NCBI GenBank assembly: GCA_016713275.1
Contig: JADJPL010000016.1
Coordinates: 62,001-126,000, forward strand
Direction: 5' to 3'
DNA: 64,000 nucleotides
DNA from: Haliscomenobacter sp.
Lineage (GTDB): Bacteria; Bacteroidota; Bacteroidia; Chitinophagales; Saprospiraceae
A program made the translations under genes and the position numbers. The notes under the pieces were generated by a model. The model did no database searches and was not told the DNA's origin. It saw nothing but the letters and a program-made list of their open reading frames with translations. Positions 16,872 through 25,477 of this stretch are shown here, in pieces (the stretch's first letter is position 1; each line of letters begins with the position of its first letter).

Positions 16872-17438
16872 ATGGGAAAAGACGGTATCCTCAACATAAA
16901 AACAAGAGCGGAATGGAGAAATTGGCTTGAAACCAATTTCAATACAAAGAAGGAAGTTTGGCTGGTATACGCTAAAAAGGCAACAGGCAAACAACGCATA
17001 CCGTACAATGATGCCGTTGAAGAAGCCCTTTGTTTCGGCTGGATAGACAGTATCATTAAAACCCTTGACGAAGAACACACCATCCAGCGATTCACGCCCA
17101 GAAAAGCAAAGAGCACGTATTCACAACCGAATATAGAACGACTGAAATGGCTGGCCGAAAACAATTTAATTCATGATTCGCTTCTTATAAAACTTCAGGA
17201 GATCATCTCGCAAACGTTTGTCTTTCCCGAAGATATAATTAATGCAATAAACAGCGATCAAGTTGCCTGGAATAACTATACCCAGTTTTCAGAACCCTAT
17301 AAACGAATACGAGTTGCCTATATTGACAGTGCAAGAAAACGGCCAGAGGAATTCATCAAACGACTCGACAACTTTATTCAAAAGACACGCGACAACAAAC
17401 TTCTGCCAGGATTTGGCGGAATTGATAAATATTATTAG
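16872..17438 (+). CDS. YdeI/OmpD-associated family protein
   Basis: A 188-residue cytoplasmic protein of the YdeI/OmdA family. It shows the family run RAEWRNWLETNFNTKKEVWL, VEEALCFGWIDSIIKTLDEE, IQRFTPRKAKSTYSQPNIER and, near the C terminus, RIRVAYIDSARKRPEEFIKR. Some members confer tolerance to stress or bacteriocins; the molecular activity is unknown. The start ATG at 16872 fits the family. It lies just past the last attC-like site and could be either the last cassette or ordinary chromosome. A truncated YciI-like tail begins 11 bases after its stop, at the start of a 466-bp duplicated segment. Confidence 0.82.
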   Translation: MGKDGILNIKTRAEWRNWLETNFNTKKEVWLVYAKKATGKQRIPYNDAVEEALCFGWIDSIIKTLDEEHTIQRFTPRKAKSTYSQPNIERLKWLAENNLIHDSLLIKLQEIISQTFVFPEDIINAINSDQVAWNNYTQFSEPYKRIRVAYIDSARKRPEEFIKRLDNFIQKTRDNKLLPGFGGIDKYY

Positions 17439-17448
17439 CCGTTATTCT

Positions 17449-17562
17449 GATCCTGCAATAAAAGCAACGTTATTACGCGCAGAACTTTATCCCTGGTATG
17501 GGTCTGCTGCAATATCTGAATACTTAAATGCGCACAATAAAATTTGGAAAATAAAACCTTAA
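17449..17562 (+). pseudogene. C-terminal fragment of a YciI-like gene
   Basis: Encodes only the tail DPAIKATLLRAELYPWYGSA...WKIKP, which is identical to the end of the intact YciI-like gene at 21034-21492. The upstream part is replaced by the YdeI gene and there is no start. It is a by-product of the 466-bp duplication. Confidence 0.9.
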
Positions 17563-17565
17563 CCA

Positions 17566-17913
17566 ATGAGCAACATCCCATTTCAAACCATAGATTGGGC
17601 TTCCATTGAAAAAGTGGAATATAAGGGCGAGACAGGAGTCGCGCTCTGGCAGACCATTCAATTTGCTGGACTTAGAATACGGTTGGTAGAATACTCAAGC
17701 GGGTATTTAGCCGACCACTGGTGTCAAAAAGGACATATTGTACATTGCCTGGAAGGCGAGTTCATTAGCGAACTAAAAACGGGAGCGCACATTAAACTGA
17801 CCAAAGGGGAAACGTATATTGTGTCTGATGAACTTAGTTCGCACCGTTCGGTTTCCGAAAACGGCGTTAAACTTCTTATCATAGACGGAGACTTTTTGAA
17901 AACTGATTCATGA
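17566..17913 (+). CDS. DHCW-motif cupin protein, copy 1
   Basis: A 115-residue single cupin. The name-giving motif is present (ADHWCQKGHIVHCLEGEF), with metal-type histidines in the first cupin box, and a second box follows in the C-terminal half (YIVSDELSSHRSVSENG). The family is common and its substrate is unknown. It starts 3 bases after the YciI fragment stop. It is nearly identical to the copy at 21496-21843 (K/Q, H/R and I/V differences), so one copy is a recent duplicate. A short hairpin (17919-17945, agcggttt / aaaccgct) follows the stop and may end transcription. Confidence 0.85.
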   Translation: MSNIPFQTIDWASIEKVEYKGETGVALWQTIQFAGLRIRLVEYSSGYLADHWCQKGHIVHCLEGEFISELKTGAHIKLTKGETYIVSDELSSHRSVSENGVKLLIIDGDFLKTDS

Positions 17914-17997
17914 ATTATAGCGGTTTGAGAAATGCCCAAACCGCTTCGGTTCGTATATTTCTTACCTGAACACTTGGATAGCGGCAAATAATGGATA

Positions 17998-18030
17998 AGA
18001 CTTTCCAGGTTTTGAAAACCTGGAAAGTCT
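17998..18030. repeat. perfect palindrome upstream of the GH3 gene
   Basis: AGACTTTCCAGGTTTT followed by GAAAACCTGGAAAGTCT, a perfect inverted repeat. The core TTCCAGGTTT...AAACCTGGAA is the same as the inner palindrome of the MITE-like family, so it may be a shortened member. It could also act as a terminator or operator for the gene at 18094. Confidence 0.75.
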
Positions 18031-18093
18031 GTTACCCAGATGCATCGAGTTGTTCAAAACACTATAAATGGACAGACATTAAATAATTTACGC

Positions 18094-20868
18094 ATGAAGT
18101 ACATGATGTTCCTTTCCGTTAGTCTTTTTACCTCCCTGAATTTAATCAGCCAAACCATTGACCAGCAGGTGGATAGTTTGTTGCGGCTCATGACCCTCGA
18201 AGAGAAAGTAGGCCAAATGACCCAAGTAGAACGAGGCGCTTTAGTAACGCTTGGGCACATCTCCAGCTATGGTATTGGATCCATTTTGAGTGGTGGCGGC
18301 TCATCCCCTTCGTCAAATACGGTGACGGGATGGGCGAATATGTATGATATATTTCAGCGCAAGGCATTGGAGAGCAGGTTAGGGATTCCATTGATCTACG
18401 GGATTGATGCCGTACATGGACACAACAATGTTTACGGCGCCGTTATTTTTCCCCATAATATTGGTATGGGTTGTACCTGGAATCCGGCGTTGATCGAAGC
18501 GGCTAATCAAATCGTCGCTAAAGAAGTGGCCGCTACCGGTATCGACTGGACATTTGCCCCCTGCATTGCCGTGCCGCGAAACGAACGATGGGGCAGAACG
18601 TATGAAGGATTTGGCGAAACAGCAGAAATCCAAAAAATCATGGCCCGCGCATCCGTTCTCGGGTTACAAGGAACGGATTTAGGGGCAAAGGAAACCATTC
18701 TGGCTTGCGCGAAGCATTTCGTTGGCGATGGAGGAACGATCAATGGAAGCGATCAGGGAAATACGTTTGTTAGCGAGCAAGAACTCCGGTCGGTTCATAT
18801 GGACGGATACAAGGATGCCATTGCGGCCAAGGTAGGTACCGTTATGGCTTCGTATAGCAGTTGGAACGGGGTGAAATTACATGGGTATAATTACCTGCTG
18901 ACCCATGTGCTAAAAACCGAACTAGGATTTGAAGGGTTTGTTATTTCCGATTGGAAAGGAGTCGATCAGGTGGATGAGAATTACCGCACGGCGATCAAAA
19001 GATCGATTAATGCGGGCGTTGACATGGTTATGGTGCCCGATAGATATGAGGTATTTATTGGCCATCTCCTAAGTTTGGTTCAAGAGGGCGAGGTTAGTCA
19101 ATCCAGAATAGATGATGCCGTGCGAAGAATATTGAAGCAAAAATTCTTGCTTAATTTATTTGAGAAACCCTTTACGGACCATTCATTAGCCGCTTCCGTA
19201 GGCTCCCAGGAACACCGTGCTATAGCGCGACAAGTGGTAAGAGAATCGATCGTACTTTTGGATGCCAAAAATGATGTGCTTCCCCTGAAAAAAAACAATC
19301 AAACCATCCTAGTGGCTGGTCCTTTAGCCGCTGACCTGGGAGGGCAATGTGGGGGTTGGACCATTTCCTGGGCAGGAGGCAATGGCGCGATTACTCCCGG
19401 TACGAATATTTTGACGGGTATTCAAAAGCTGGCGGGATCGAGCAAAGTCATCTATGCGCCCAATGGGAATTACACGGGTTCGGTTGATGTGGCCGTGGTC
19501 GTTATTGGTGAAAAGACACCCTACGCAGAGGGGGGCGGAGATCGTTCTTCCTTGGTATTAGGCCCAGAAGATGTGAACCTGTTAAAAACCCTAAAAGAAA
19601 AAGGCATACCGACCATTGCGTTGTTGGTCTCGGGCCGGCCGATGGTTTTTGGAGAGCTCCTACCCTATTCCGATGCCATGCTGGCGGTTTGGTATCCGGG
19701 CACCGAAGGAGACGGAATTGCCGAAGTGCTTTTTGGCGATTACCTGCCTTCCGGAAAACTTACCCATTCCTGGCCCAAAACGATGGCGCAAGTTCCCATC
19801 AATGTGGAGGATAGTCATTACAACCCGTTGTATGGGTATAAACATGGTTTGGATCAATTCCCAACGAAGGTTTCTGCTCCTGCATTAGTGCCTTACGCCG
19901 CATCGACTACCCCTTCAGGCGATAAGATTGTACTGGCGCTGTCCGATAAAATCACCTTGGCGGAGGCCCTCCATTCCGATTTTACCGTAAAAATAAATGG
20001 CGCCGTAATCCCTAACCTCCTTCGCGAAATACGTATTGCCAGCTACGATAAGAGTATCCTGTTGCTTGCTTTGAACCGGGCTATTGACGTAGCCGAGAAC
20101 ATTACCCTTTCTTATTCGGGAAAGAACATTGCTTCTGAGGGTTTGGTGCTGGATAGTCTGGCTAATTTTTTCGTGTATAATGCCGTCGCCGCTGGCAACA
20201 AAACCTATGCGGCGCCCGGGCGGGTAGAGGCGGAATATTTCTTTGCCATGAATGGTATCCAAACGGAACCTTGCACGGATGTTGGCGGCGGTGAAAATGT
20301 GGGCTACATCGAAAGCGGGGATTGGATGAAATATACGATTAACGTAACCCAATCCGGGCTTTACCGAATTGTCAATAGAATTGCTGGGTTTTCAGGAGGA
20401 ACCTTGCTGCTCACCTTTAATGATTCGCTGCAAACAGAAGTGCCATACAGCGCTACCAATGGTTGGCAAAACTGGCAAAACTTTAACACGACCATTCATT
20501 TAAAGGAGGGGGTCTATGTCATGCAAGCTCGCGCACAAGCCAATGGGTTTAATATCAACTACTTTAATTTTGAATTGCTAACAACCTCTGTTCAGGAGCA
20601 GGTTGCTACCATCCAATACCTTGCAGCATATCCTAATCCGGTAGATGGTACGTTAAGCCTGGAGTTTTCGTCAGCCTATCCCCAGCACATTACCATCAAA
20701 TTAATGGATCTTGCCGGCAGGATGACTCAGAACCTATATGCCGGTACGGTAAGTAGTGGCAAGAATCAATTCCAGTTTTCACTTAATCCCAACTTACCTA
20801 AAGGGGTGTATTTCGTAGAGATTAAAGATCGTTTTAAGCGGAATTTTCAAAAGATTGTCAAAGAGTAA
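18094..20868 (+). CDS. secreted glycoside hydrolase family 3 enzyme with CBM6-like module and T9SS tail
   Basis: A 924-residue secreted beta-glycosidase. Order: signal peptide (1-20, MKYMMFLSVSLFTSLNLISQ), GH3 catalytic barrel (MTLEEKVGQMTQVERGAL onward) with nucleophile Asp286 in VISDWKGV, and the GH3 C-terminal domain (VLLVAGPLAADLGGQCGGW-like, starting near residue 400). A CBM6-like module follows near 700-830 (VEAEYF, ENVGYIESGDWMKY, NFNTTIHL). The last ~85 residues (YPNPVDGTLSLEF ... KGVYFVEIKD) are a type IX secretion sorting domain. It likely releases glucose or a related sugar from beta-linked oligosaccharides at the surface. I chose ATG 18094 because the signal peptide starts there rather than at 18040. 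It lies between two direct repeats, suggesting insertion by duplication or transfer. Confidence 0.9.
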   Translation: MKYMMFLSVSLFTSLNLISQTIDQQVDSLLRLMTLEEKVGQMTQVERGALVTLGHISSYGIGSILSGGGSSPSSNTVTGWANMYDIFQRKALESRLGIPLIYGIDAVHGHNNVYGAVIFPHNIGMGCTWNPALIEAANQIVAKEVAATGIDWTFAPCIAVPRNERWGRTYEGFGETAEIQKIMARASVLGLQGTDLGAKETILACAKHFVGDGGTINGSDQGNTFVSEQELRSVHMDGYKDAIAAKVGTVMASYSSWNGVKLHGYNYLLTHVLKTELGFEGFVISDWKGVDQVDENYRTAIKRSINAGVDMVMVPDRYEVFIGHLLSLVQEGEVSQSRIDDAVRRILKQKFLLNLFEKPFTDHSLAASVGSQEHRAIARQVVRESIVLLDAKNDVLPLKKNNQTILVAGPLAADLGGQCGGWTISWAGGNGAITPGTNILTGIQKLAGSSKVIYAPNGNYTGSVDVAVVVIGEKTPYAEGGGDRSSLVLGPEDVNLLKTLKEKGIPTIALLVSGRPMVFGELLPYSDAMLAVWYPGTEGDGIAEVLFGDYLPSGKLTHSWPKTMAQVPINVEDSHYNPLYGYKHGLDQFPTKVSAPALVPYAASTTPSGDKIVLALSDKITLAEALHSDFTVKINGAVIPNLLREIRIASYDKSILLLALNRAIDVAENITLSYSGKNIASEGLVLDSLANFFVYNAVAAGNKTYAAPGRVEAEYFFAMNGIQTEPCTDVGGGENVGYIESGDWMKYTINVTQSGLYRIVNRIAGFSGGTLLLTFNDSLQTEVPYSATNGWQNWQNFNTTIHLKEGVYVMQARAQANGFNINYFNFELLTTSVQEQVATIQYLAAYPNPVDGTLSLEFSSAYPQHITIKLMDLAGRMTQNLYAGTVSSGKNQFQFSLNPNLPKGVYFVEIKDRFKRNFQKIVKE

Positions 20869-21033
20869 GAAGCGGTTTGGATTCCGCAATCGCCGGGGTG
20901 GCAGCGGATAAGGGATATAGGCGAAATGATAAGCAACAAAGTAAGGGTGAACGGTTTCGGGTTTTTACTTTGGTCAGTTTCGCTAATATAGTAGTTATAG
21001 GGCATTTTAAAAACAACAATAAAACGGAAAATT
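20869..21033. other. intergenic spacer after GH3
   Basis: 165 bases with no gene. The end is AT-rich (ttttaaaaacaacaataaaacgg) and probably holds the promoter and ribosome-binding region of the YciI-like gene. Confidence 0.4.
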
Positions 21034-21492
21034 ATGAAATCACTAATAACCTTTATATTCATACTTTCAATTGTACCCTTTGCATTTGGACAAACAACCA
21101 ACCCCCAACTCGACACAACGCTCGCTAAAAAACTGGGCGCTGATGACTACGGAATGAAAATGTATGTCTTCGTAGTTCTCAAAACAGGAGACAACAAAAC
21201 AACGGATAAACCTTTTATTGACAGCTGCTTTGCTGGCCATTTTGCCAACATGGAAAGATTGGTTGAAACCAAACAACTGGTTCTTGCAGGGCCATTTGGG
21301 GAGAACAATGATGATTTCAGAGGTTTGTTTATTCTGAATGTGCCGTCCCTTGCCGAAGCGGGCAAACTTCTTGAAACAGATCCTGCAATAAAAGCAACGT
21401 TATTACGCGCAGAACTTTATCCCTGGTATGGGTCTGCTGCAATATCTGAATACTTAAATGCGCACAATAAAATTTGGAAAATAAAACCTTAA
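21034..21492 (+). CDS. exported YciI-like protein
   Basis: 152 residues. A signal peptide (MKSLITFIFILSIVPFAFGQ) precedes a YciI-like ferredoxin-fold domain: KMYVFVVLKTGDN, FAGHFANMERLVETKQLVLA, GPFGENNDDFRGLFILNV, then LLETDPAIKATLLRAELYPW. Periplasmic YciI-like proteins with this signal are frequent in Bacteroidota; the ligand is unknown. The last 38 codons lie in the duplicated 466-bp segment, whose left copy is the fragment at 17449. The cupin gene follows after 3 bases, so this is the original gene order and the left copy is derived. Confidence 0.85.
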   Translation: MKSLITFIFILSIVPFAFGQTTNPQLDTTLAKKLGADDYGMKMYVFVVLKTGDNKTTDKPFIDSCFAGHFANMERLVETKQLVLAGPFGENNDDFRGLFILNVPSLAEAGKLLETDPAIKATLLRAELYPWYGSAAISEYLNAHNKIWKIKP

Positions 21493-21844
21493 CCAATGAG
21501 CAACATACCATTTCAAACCATAGACTGGGCTTCTATTGAAAAAGTGGAATATAAGGGCGAGACAGGAGTAGCGCTCTGGCAGACCATTCAATTTGCTGGA
21601 CTTAGAATACGGTTGGTAGAATACTCAAGCGGGTATTTAGCCGACCACTGGTGTCAAAAAGGACATATTGTACATTGTCTGGAAGGTGAGTTTATTAGCG
21701 AACTACAAACGGGAGCGCGCATTAAACTGACCAAAGGGGAAACGTATGTGGTGTCTGATGAACTTAGTTCGCACCGTTCGGTTTCCGAAAATGGCGTCAA
21801 ACTTCTTATCATAGACGGAGACTTTTTGAAAACTGATTCATGAA
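21379..21844. repeat. 466-bp direct repeat, right copy
   Basis: Same length as 17449-17914. Here the repeat begins inside an intact YciI-like gene, so this is probably the source copy. Together the two copies bracket about 3.5 kb containing the GH3 gene, and recombination between them could delete it. Confidence 0.95.
21496..21843 (+). CDS. DHCW-motif cupin protein, copy 2
   Basis: 115 residues, with motif ADHWCQKGHIVHCLEGEF, nearly identical to the product at 17566-17913. Differences such as ELQTGARIK versus ELKTGAHIK fall outside the metal box, so both copies look functional. It is coupled to the upstream YciI-like gene (3-base gap). Confidence 0.85.
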   Translation: MSNIPFQTIDWASIEKVEYKGETGVALWQTIQFAGLRIRLVEYSSGYLADHWCQKGHIVHCLEGEFISELQTGARIKLTKGETYVVSDELSSHRSVSENGVKLLIIDGDFLKTDS

Positions 21845-21870
21845 CTAATTATTACCTGAACACGTGAATA

Positions 21871-22108
21871 GGATGGAAATTTTGAGCTTTTTGTAATGAA
21901 CTCCGATGGCAGCAACATAATCAACCTGACCAACGACGTTTTGGAAGACTACTCCCCTTCCTGGTCGCCAGACGGAAAGTGGATTGCCTATTCCAGCGGT
22001 ACTTCTGCTCAATACGATGTGTGGGTAATACACGTTGGGACCAGAAAGAAAATTCGATTGACCACGGAGCCAAAACGCAATGAGACCCCTGTTTGGAAGC
22101 CGGACTAG
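21871..22108 (+). pseudogene. fragment of a WD40-like (PD40/TolB) beta-propeller protein
   Basis: An open frame without a proper start reads ELFVMNSDGSNIINLTND, then SPSWSPDGKWIAYSSG and NETPVWKPD to the stop. These are two PD40 blades typical of TolB-like propellers and related periplasmic proteins, which normally have six or seven blades. The 5' part is missing; upstream is the end of the duplicated segment. It is probably a 3' remnant left by the same rearrangement. Confidence 0.75.
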
Positions 22109-22155
22109 CAAACTTCTGTAATTTTTAAATCACCAGCTGCGCCAACCAAATAACC

Positions 22156-22776
22156 ATGCAAAAACCCTTTCTTCCGTATATCATTGTCCCAACGGTTATC
22201 CTGGTGATATTTGTGTTATTTAAAAACACCGAAACCTACTTTACCCAGTTGCTGAATAGCCTGACCGCCAATGCTACGGTCTTTGCGCTGGCAAGTTTTG
22301 GCGTTCTGACGTCGGATATTTTTCTGCCCGTTCCCTCCAGCGTCGTCATGTATTTGAATGGCTACGTTTTAGGCGGTATCGCGGGGAGTTTGGTTTCCTT
22401 AATTTCCCTTCTGGCCAGTGCCGTCCTTGGCTATTACATAGGAAAAGCCGCTTCCTTTGGGCTGAAATCGAAATCGGACGAAAAAGCGCATACCCTGTTA
22501 TCCAGGCATGGCGCCTTGTCCATTCTCATGACCAGAGGAATTCCCGTTTTGTCTGAAAGCATCTGTGTGGTTTGCGGCTACAACAAAATGCCCTTTAAAC
22601 CGTATTTCCTGTTCAACCTGCTTGGATATTTCCCCTTGTGTTTGCTTTATGCCATTTGCGGCAGTTTGGGATACAACAAAAATCTTTTCTTCCTTTCCTT
22701 CGGCTGCACTCTATTGATTTCCGCTGCTTTTTGGATTTCAGGAAAGCACATTTTGGCAGAAGGCCCTAAAGTTTAA
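22156..22776 (+). CDS. VTT (DedA-like / SNARE-associated) membrane protein
   Basis: 206 residues with about five membrane segments: an N-terminal one (PYIIVPTVILVIFVLFK), then TANATVFALASFGVLTSDIF, and a VTT/SNARE_assoc region (GYVLGGIAGSLVSLISLLAS, AVLGYYIGKAASFG, RGIPVLSESICVVCGYNKM, LFNLLGYFPLCLLYAICGS). DedA/VTT proteins are linked to lipid scrambling and membrane homeostasis, though this one's cargo is unknown. It has its own upstream gap and is followed by a palindromic element before the sulfatase, so it appears monocistronic. Confidence 0.85.
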   Translation: MQKPFLPYIIVPTVILVIFVLFKNTETYFTQLLNSLTANATVFALASFGVLTSDIFLPVPSSVVMYLNGYVLGGIAGSLVSLISLLASAVLGYYIGKAASFGLKSKSDEKAHTLLSRHGALSILMTRGIPVLSESICVVCGYNKMPFKPYFLFNLLGYFPLCLLYAICGSLGYNKNLFFLSFGCTLLISAAFWISGKHILAEGPKV

Positions 22777-22905
22777 TCGTTTTTGCCTGTAAACTGGCCT
22801 TCGAAAAAGGCTTTGGCAGGTCTGTTTGCCTTGTTGTTAAAGCAAAACGGATTGCCTATTATTGCAATAAAATCTATTTTCTCCCTATTTGGGTTGGTTT
22901 TTGCG

Positions 22906-22990
22906 CACACTACCGGGCATTTTCGTTTTCCTGGCGCCCAGACCTTCCAGGTTTCGCAAACGTCTCGTTCCCAAAATGCCCAGTAGTGTG
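22906..22990. repeat. palindromic MITE-like element, copy B
   Basis: Ends CACACTACCGGGCATTTT and AAAATGCCCAGTAGTGTG, with an inner CAGACCTTCCAGGTTTCGC. It is inverted relative to copy A and slightly decayed (G for A changes matched on both ends, i.e. compensatory). Confidence 0.85.
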
Positions 22991-23029
22991 GTTTTGTGAA
23001 GTCGGTCCAGGAAATTATCCTAAAGAAAC

Positions 23030-24517
23030 ATGCACACAATGAAAGGTTCACTTGCACTTATCCCTTTGCTGATCGCCTTTTCCTTTCCCATTTTGGCTCA
23101 AAAAACAGCTGATTTGGAACGCAACCCTTCTGCCCGGTTATCGGAACAGCAGAAACGCCCTAACATTGTCGTAGTCCTCGTAGACGATATGCGCTGGGAC
23201 GAATATGGGGAAGCAGGCCACAACTATATACAGACCCCCAATATTGACCGGCTTGCTAAAGAAGGCGCCGCCTTTCCAAATGCATTTGCCACCACTCCCC
23301 TTTGTTCCCCCAGCCGGGCTAGTTTTCTAACCGGTCAGTATCCCCACACCAATGGCATCACGGACAACACCGCGCGCAATGCGCAAAGCCACGAACTGAA
23401 TACCTTTCCCAAACAACTGCATCAAAAGGGCTACGCCACCGCTTTCATCGGCAAGTGGCATATGGGAAATGATGATTCAAAGCGCCCTGGTTTTGATTAT
23501 TGGGTTTCCCTAAAAGGGCAAGGAGAAGCCACCGATCCGGCGTTAAACATTAATGGGACCCAACAAAAGGTAAAGGGGTATGTAACCGACATCCTGATCG
23601 ATCACTCTCTCCAATTCATCAATCAGGAGCGCGATCAACCCTTTTTGCTGTACCTGGCACACAAGGCGCTTCACCCCAATACCATTCAACGCGATGACGG
23701 CAGCGTAATAAACATAGGCGAGGGCGATTTTATTCCCGCCGAAAGACATCTGGGGCTCTATGAATCCGCTGTTTTCAACCGAAGACCCAACTACAATATT
23801 CCCCCGCTCGACAAGCCGGCCCTGATGCGGAAAATTGAAGGGGTGCCTCCCTTAAGCGCGGAAACGTCGACCAAAGAGAAAACCATCCGCGACCGTTCCG
23901 AAATGCTGATGGCTGTCGATGAGGGCCTTGGAGCCATACTAAAAGCCCTGGAAGCCAAGGGCGAATTGGACAATACCATTGTAGTATTCACCAGCGACCA
24001 TGGGTATTGGTATGGAGAACATTGCCTTGATTTAGAACGAAGACTGGCTTACGAAGAGGCTATTCGCATTCCTATGCTGGTCCGGTACCCGCCATTAATC
24101 AAAGCCGGAATCAAGCCGGAGCAAATGGTTTTAAGCATCGACCTTGCTTCAACGCTGCTCGATATCGCCGGCGAAACTCCGGGGCCCCTTCGTCAGGGCA
24201 ACTCGTGGGTACCGATTTTCAAAGAAAACGCCCCTGCTTGGCGGAAATCGATTCTGATTGAATATTATAGCGACACGGTATTCCCCCGGGTATTCAAAAT
24301 GGGCTACAAAGCCGTTCGGGACAGTCGTTACAAATATATCCACTACGTCGATCTGGAAGGAATGAATGAACTATACGACCTTGCCGAAGATCCCTATGAG
24401 CTGCACAACCTAATGGATGATCCAGGCAAGGCCCGCATACTCAAAAAGATGAAAACGCAGTTGAACCGGCTGTTAACGCAGACGGGAGCGGACAGGCTTG
24501 GTGCATTTGATCAATGA
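23030..24517 (+). CDS. secreted sulfatase (type I, formylglycine-dependent)
   Basis: 495 residues with a signal peptide (MKGSLALIPLLIAFSFPILA). The sulfatase signature CSPSRASFLTG begins at Cys92, the residue converted to formylglycine, and Arg96 is present. Metal ligands fit the pair Asp52-Asp53 in VLVDDMRWD and the later SDHGYWYGEHC. The C-terminal KYKYIHYVDLEG-like region (YKYIHYVDLEGMNELYDLAE) is normal for the S1 family. It should remove sulfate from a sulfated glycan in the periplasm; substrate unknown. A second in-frame ATG at 23039 gives a neater signal peptide and may be the true start. It is convergent with the alginate locus and separated from it by a strong hairpin, so it is not part of that operon. 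Confidence 0.9.
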   Translation: MHTMKGSLALIPLLIAFSFPILAQKTADLERNPSARLSEQQKRPNIVVVLVDDMRWDEYGEAGHNYIQTPNIDRLAKEGAAFPNAFATTPLCSPSRASFLTGQYPHTNGITDNTARNAQSHELNTFPKQLHQKGYATAFIGKWHMGNDDSKRPGFDYWVSLKGQGEATDPALNINGTQQKVKGYVTDILIDHSLQFINQERDQPFLLYLAHKALHPNTIQRDDGSVINIGEGDFIPAERHLGLYESAVFNRRPNYNIPPLDKPALMRKIEGVPPLSAETSTKEKTIRDRSEMLMAVDEGLGAILKALEAKGELDNTIVVFTSDHGYWYGEHCLDLERRLAYEEAIRIPMLVRYPPLIKAGIKPEQMVLSIDLASTLLDIAGETPGPLRQGNSWVPIFKENAPAWRKSILIEYYSDTVFPRVFKMGYKAVRDSRYKYIHYVDLEGMNELYDLAEDPYELHNLMDDPGKARILKKMKTQLNRLLTQTGADRLGAFDQ

Positions 24518-24563
24518 AGCGCTGAAAAAGGGAGGATAGACGCCCCGACAGGGCTTAAGCTTG

Positions 24564-24616
24564 CTATACTGACCTGGAGCGGGTTTGGAAGCCCAATCCG
24601 CTCCAAGTCAGTATAG
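24564..24616. terminator. long hairpin between convergent genes
   Basis: Arms CTATACTGACCTGGAGCGG (24564-24582) and CCGCTCCAAGTCAGTATAG (24598-24616), 18 of 19 paired, with a 15-base loop. It sits between the sulfatase (+) and the last gene of the alginate operon (-), so it may stop transcription from both sides. No U-run is seen, so the terminator role is inferred. Confidence 0.6.
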
Positions 24617-24697
24617 TAAACTTAAACACCCCACCTGTATGCATAAAAAAGGGCCTGAAGCCTGGCATTTCAAGGCGTTTCCCCTGTGTGCACGGGT

Positions 24698-25450
24698 TTA
24701 CGAAAATGCCAGCCCGCCGTTGATATCAAAATTCGCTCCGGTCACGAAGGACGTTTCGCTGGAAGCAAGACATCCGACCAGATTAGCCACCTCTTCGGCT
24801 GTTCCTTCCCGGCGCAGGGGGGTTCTGCTGGCAACGATTTCCCGAACGTCGTCTGGTGTGAACGTATCGTGGAACGAAGTGGCAATTAACCCCGGACAGA
24901 GCGCATTCACCCGAATGCCTTGTGGACCGAGTTCTTTGGCCATAGCCCGGGTGAACGACATTACAGCGCCTTTGGAAGCAGCGTAAGCAGAGGCGCCGCC
25001 GCCGCCGCCATCGCGTCCTGCCTGCGAAGCAATGTTGATGATGGAACCGCCTGCCGGCATGTGAGCAACGACCGCTTTGTGCATCATGAACGTGGACTTC
25101 AGGTTGAGATCCATGACGAAATCCCAGAACTGCTCATCCATGTCGCAGAGGGTTTTCCGAGCCACTAATCCGCCGGCATTATTGACCAGAATGTGGATTG
25201 CATCCCCAAAAGCCTTGCGGGCTTCATCGGTTAAGCGCAAACACTCGTCCCATTGGGTCAAATCGGCCCTGACCGCTATCGCCTTGCGGCCATTGGATAG
25301 AATGGTTTGCAAGGTATCTTCCGCGTCGGTAGGCGTGTTGTAGTAATTCAACACTACATTCGCCCCCATAGAGGCCAGTTTAATGGAAATGGCCCGTCCG
25401 ATGTCTCTCCCGCCTCCTGTGACGATAGCAGTTTTTCCTGTTAATTCCAT
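24698..25450 (-). CDS. SDR-family oxidoreductase 1 (candidate DEH/uronate reductase)
   Basis: 250 residues, classical short-chain dehydrogenase. Visible motifs: cofactor loop TGGGRDIGRA, NNAGG, catalytic Ser in NIASQAG, and Tyr-x-x-x-Lys in YAASKGAV. The C terminus INGGLAFS is shared with its neighbour. In alginate loci such enzymes reduce 4-deoxy-L-erythro-5-hexoseulose uronate (DEH) to 2-keto-3-deoxygluconate (KDG), like Sphingomonas A1-R or flavobacterial FlRed; the exact substrate here is inferred from context. It is the last gene of the operon, 27 bp after the paralogue. The acidic DLT after the second strand does not settle NADH versus NADPH use. Confidence 0.82.
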   Translation of the reverse strand: MELTGKTAIVTGGGRDIGRAISIKLASMGANVVLNYYNTPTDAEDTLQTILSNGRKAIAVRADLTQWDECLRLTDEARKAFGDAIHILVNNAGGLVARKTLCDMDEQFWDFVMDLNLKSTFMMHKAVVAHMPAGGSIINIASQAGRDGGGGGASAYAASKGAVMSFTRAMAKELGPQGIRVNALCPGLIATSFHDTFTPDDVREIVASRTPLRREGTAEEVANLVGCLASSETSFVTGANFDINGGLAFS

Positions 25451-25477
25451 AACGATGGTACATTTTGAATTCGCTCC

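Larger units (their letters stand above)
17449..17914. repeat. 466-bp direct repeat, left copy
   Basis: Almost identical, without indels, to 21379-21844. It carries the last 38 codons of a YciI-like gene and a complete DHCW cupin gene. The differences are about a dozen substitutions. The flanks differ from the right copy at both ends, so the duplication boundary is sharp; a GH3 gene lies between the copies. Confidence 0.95.
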
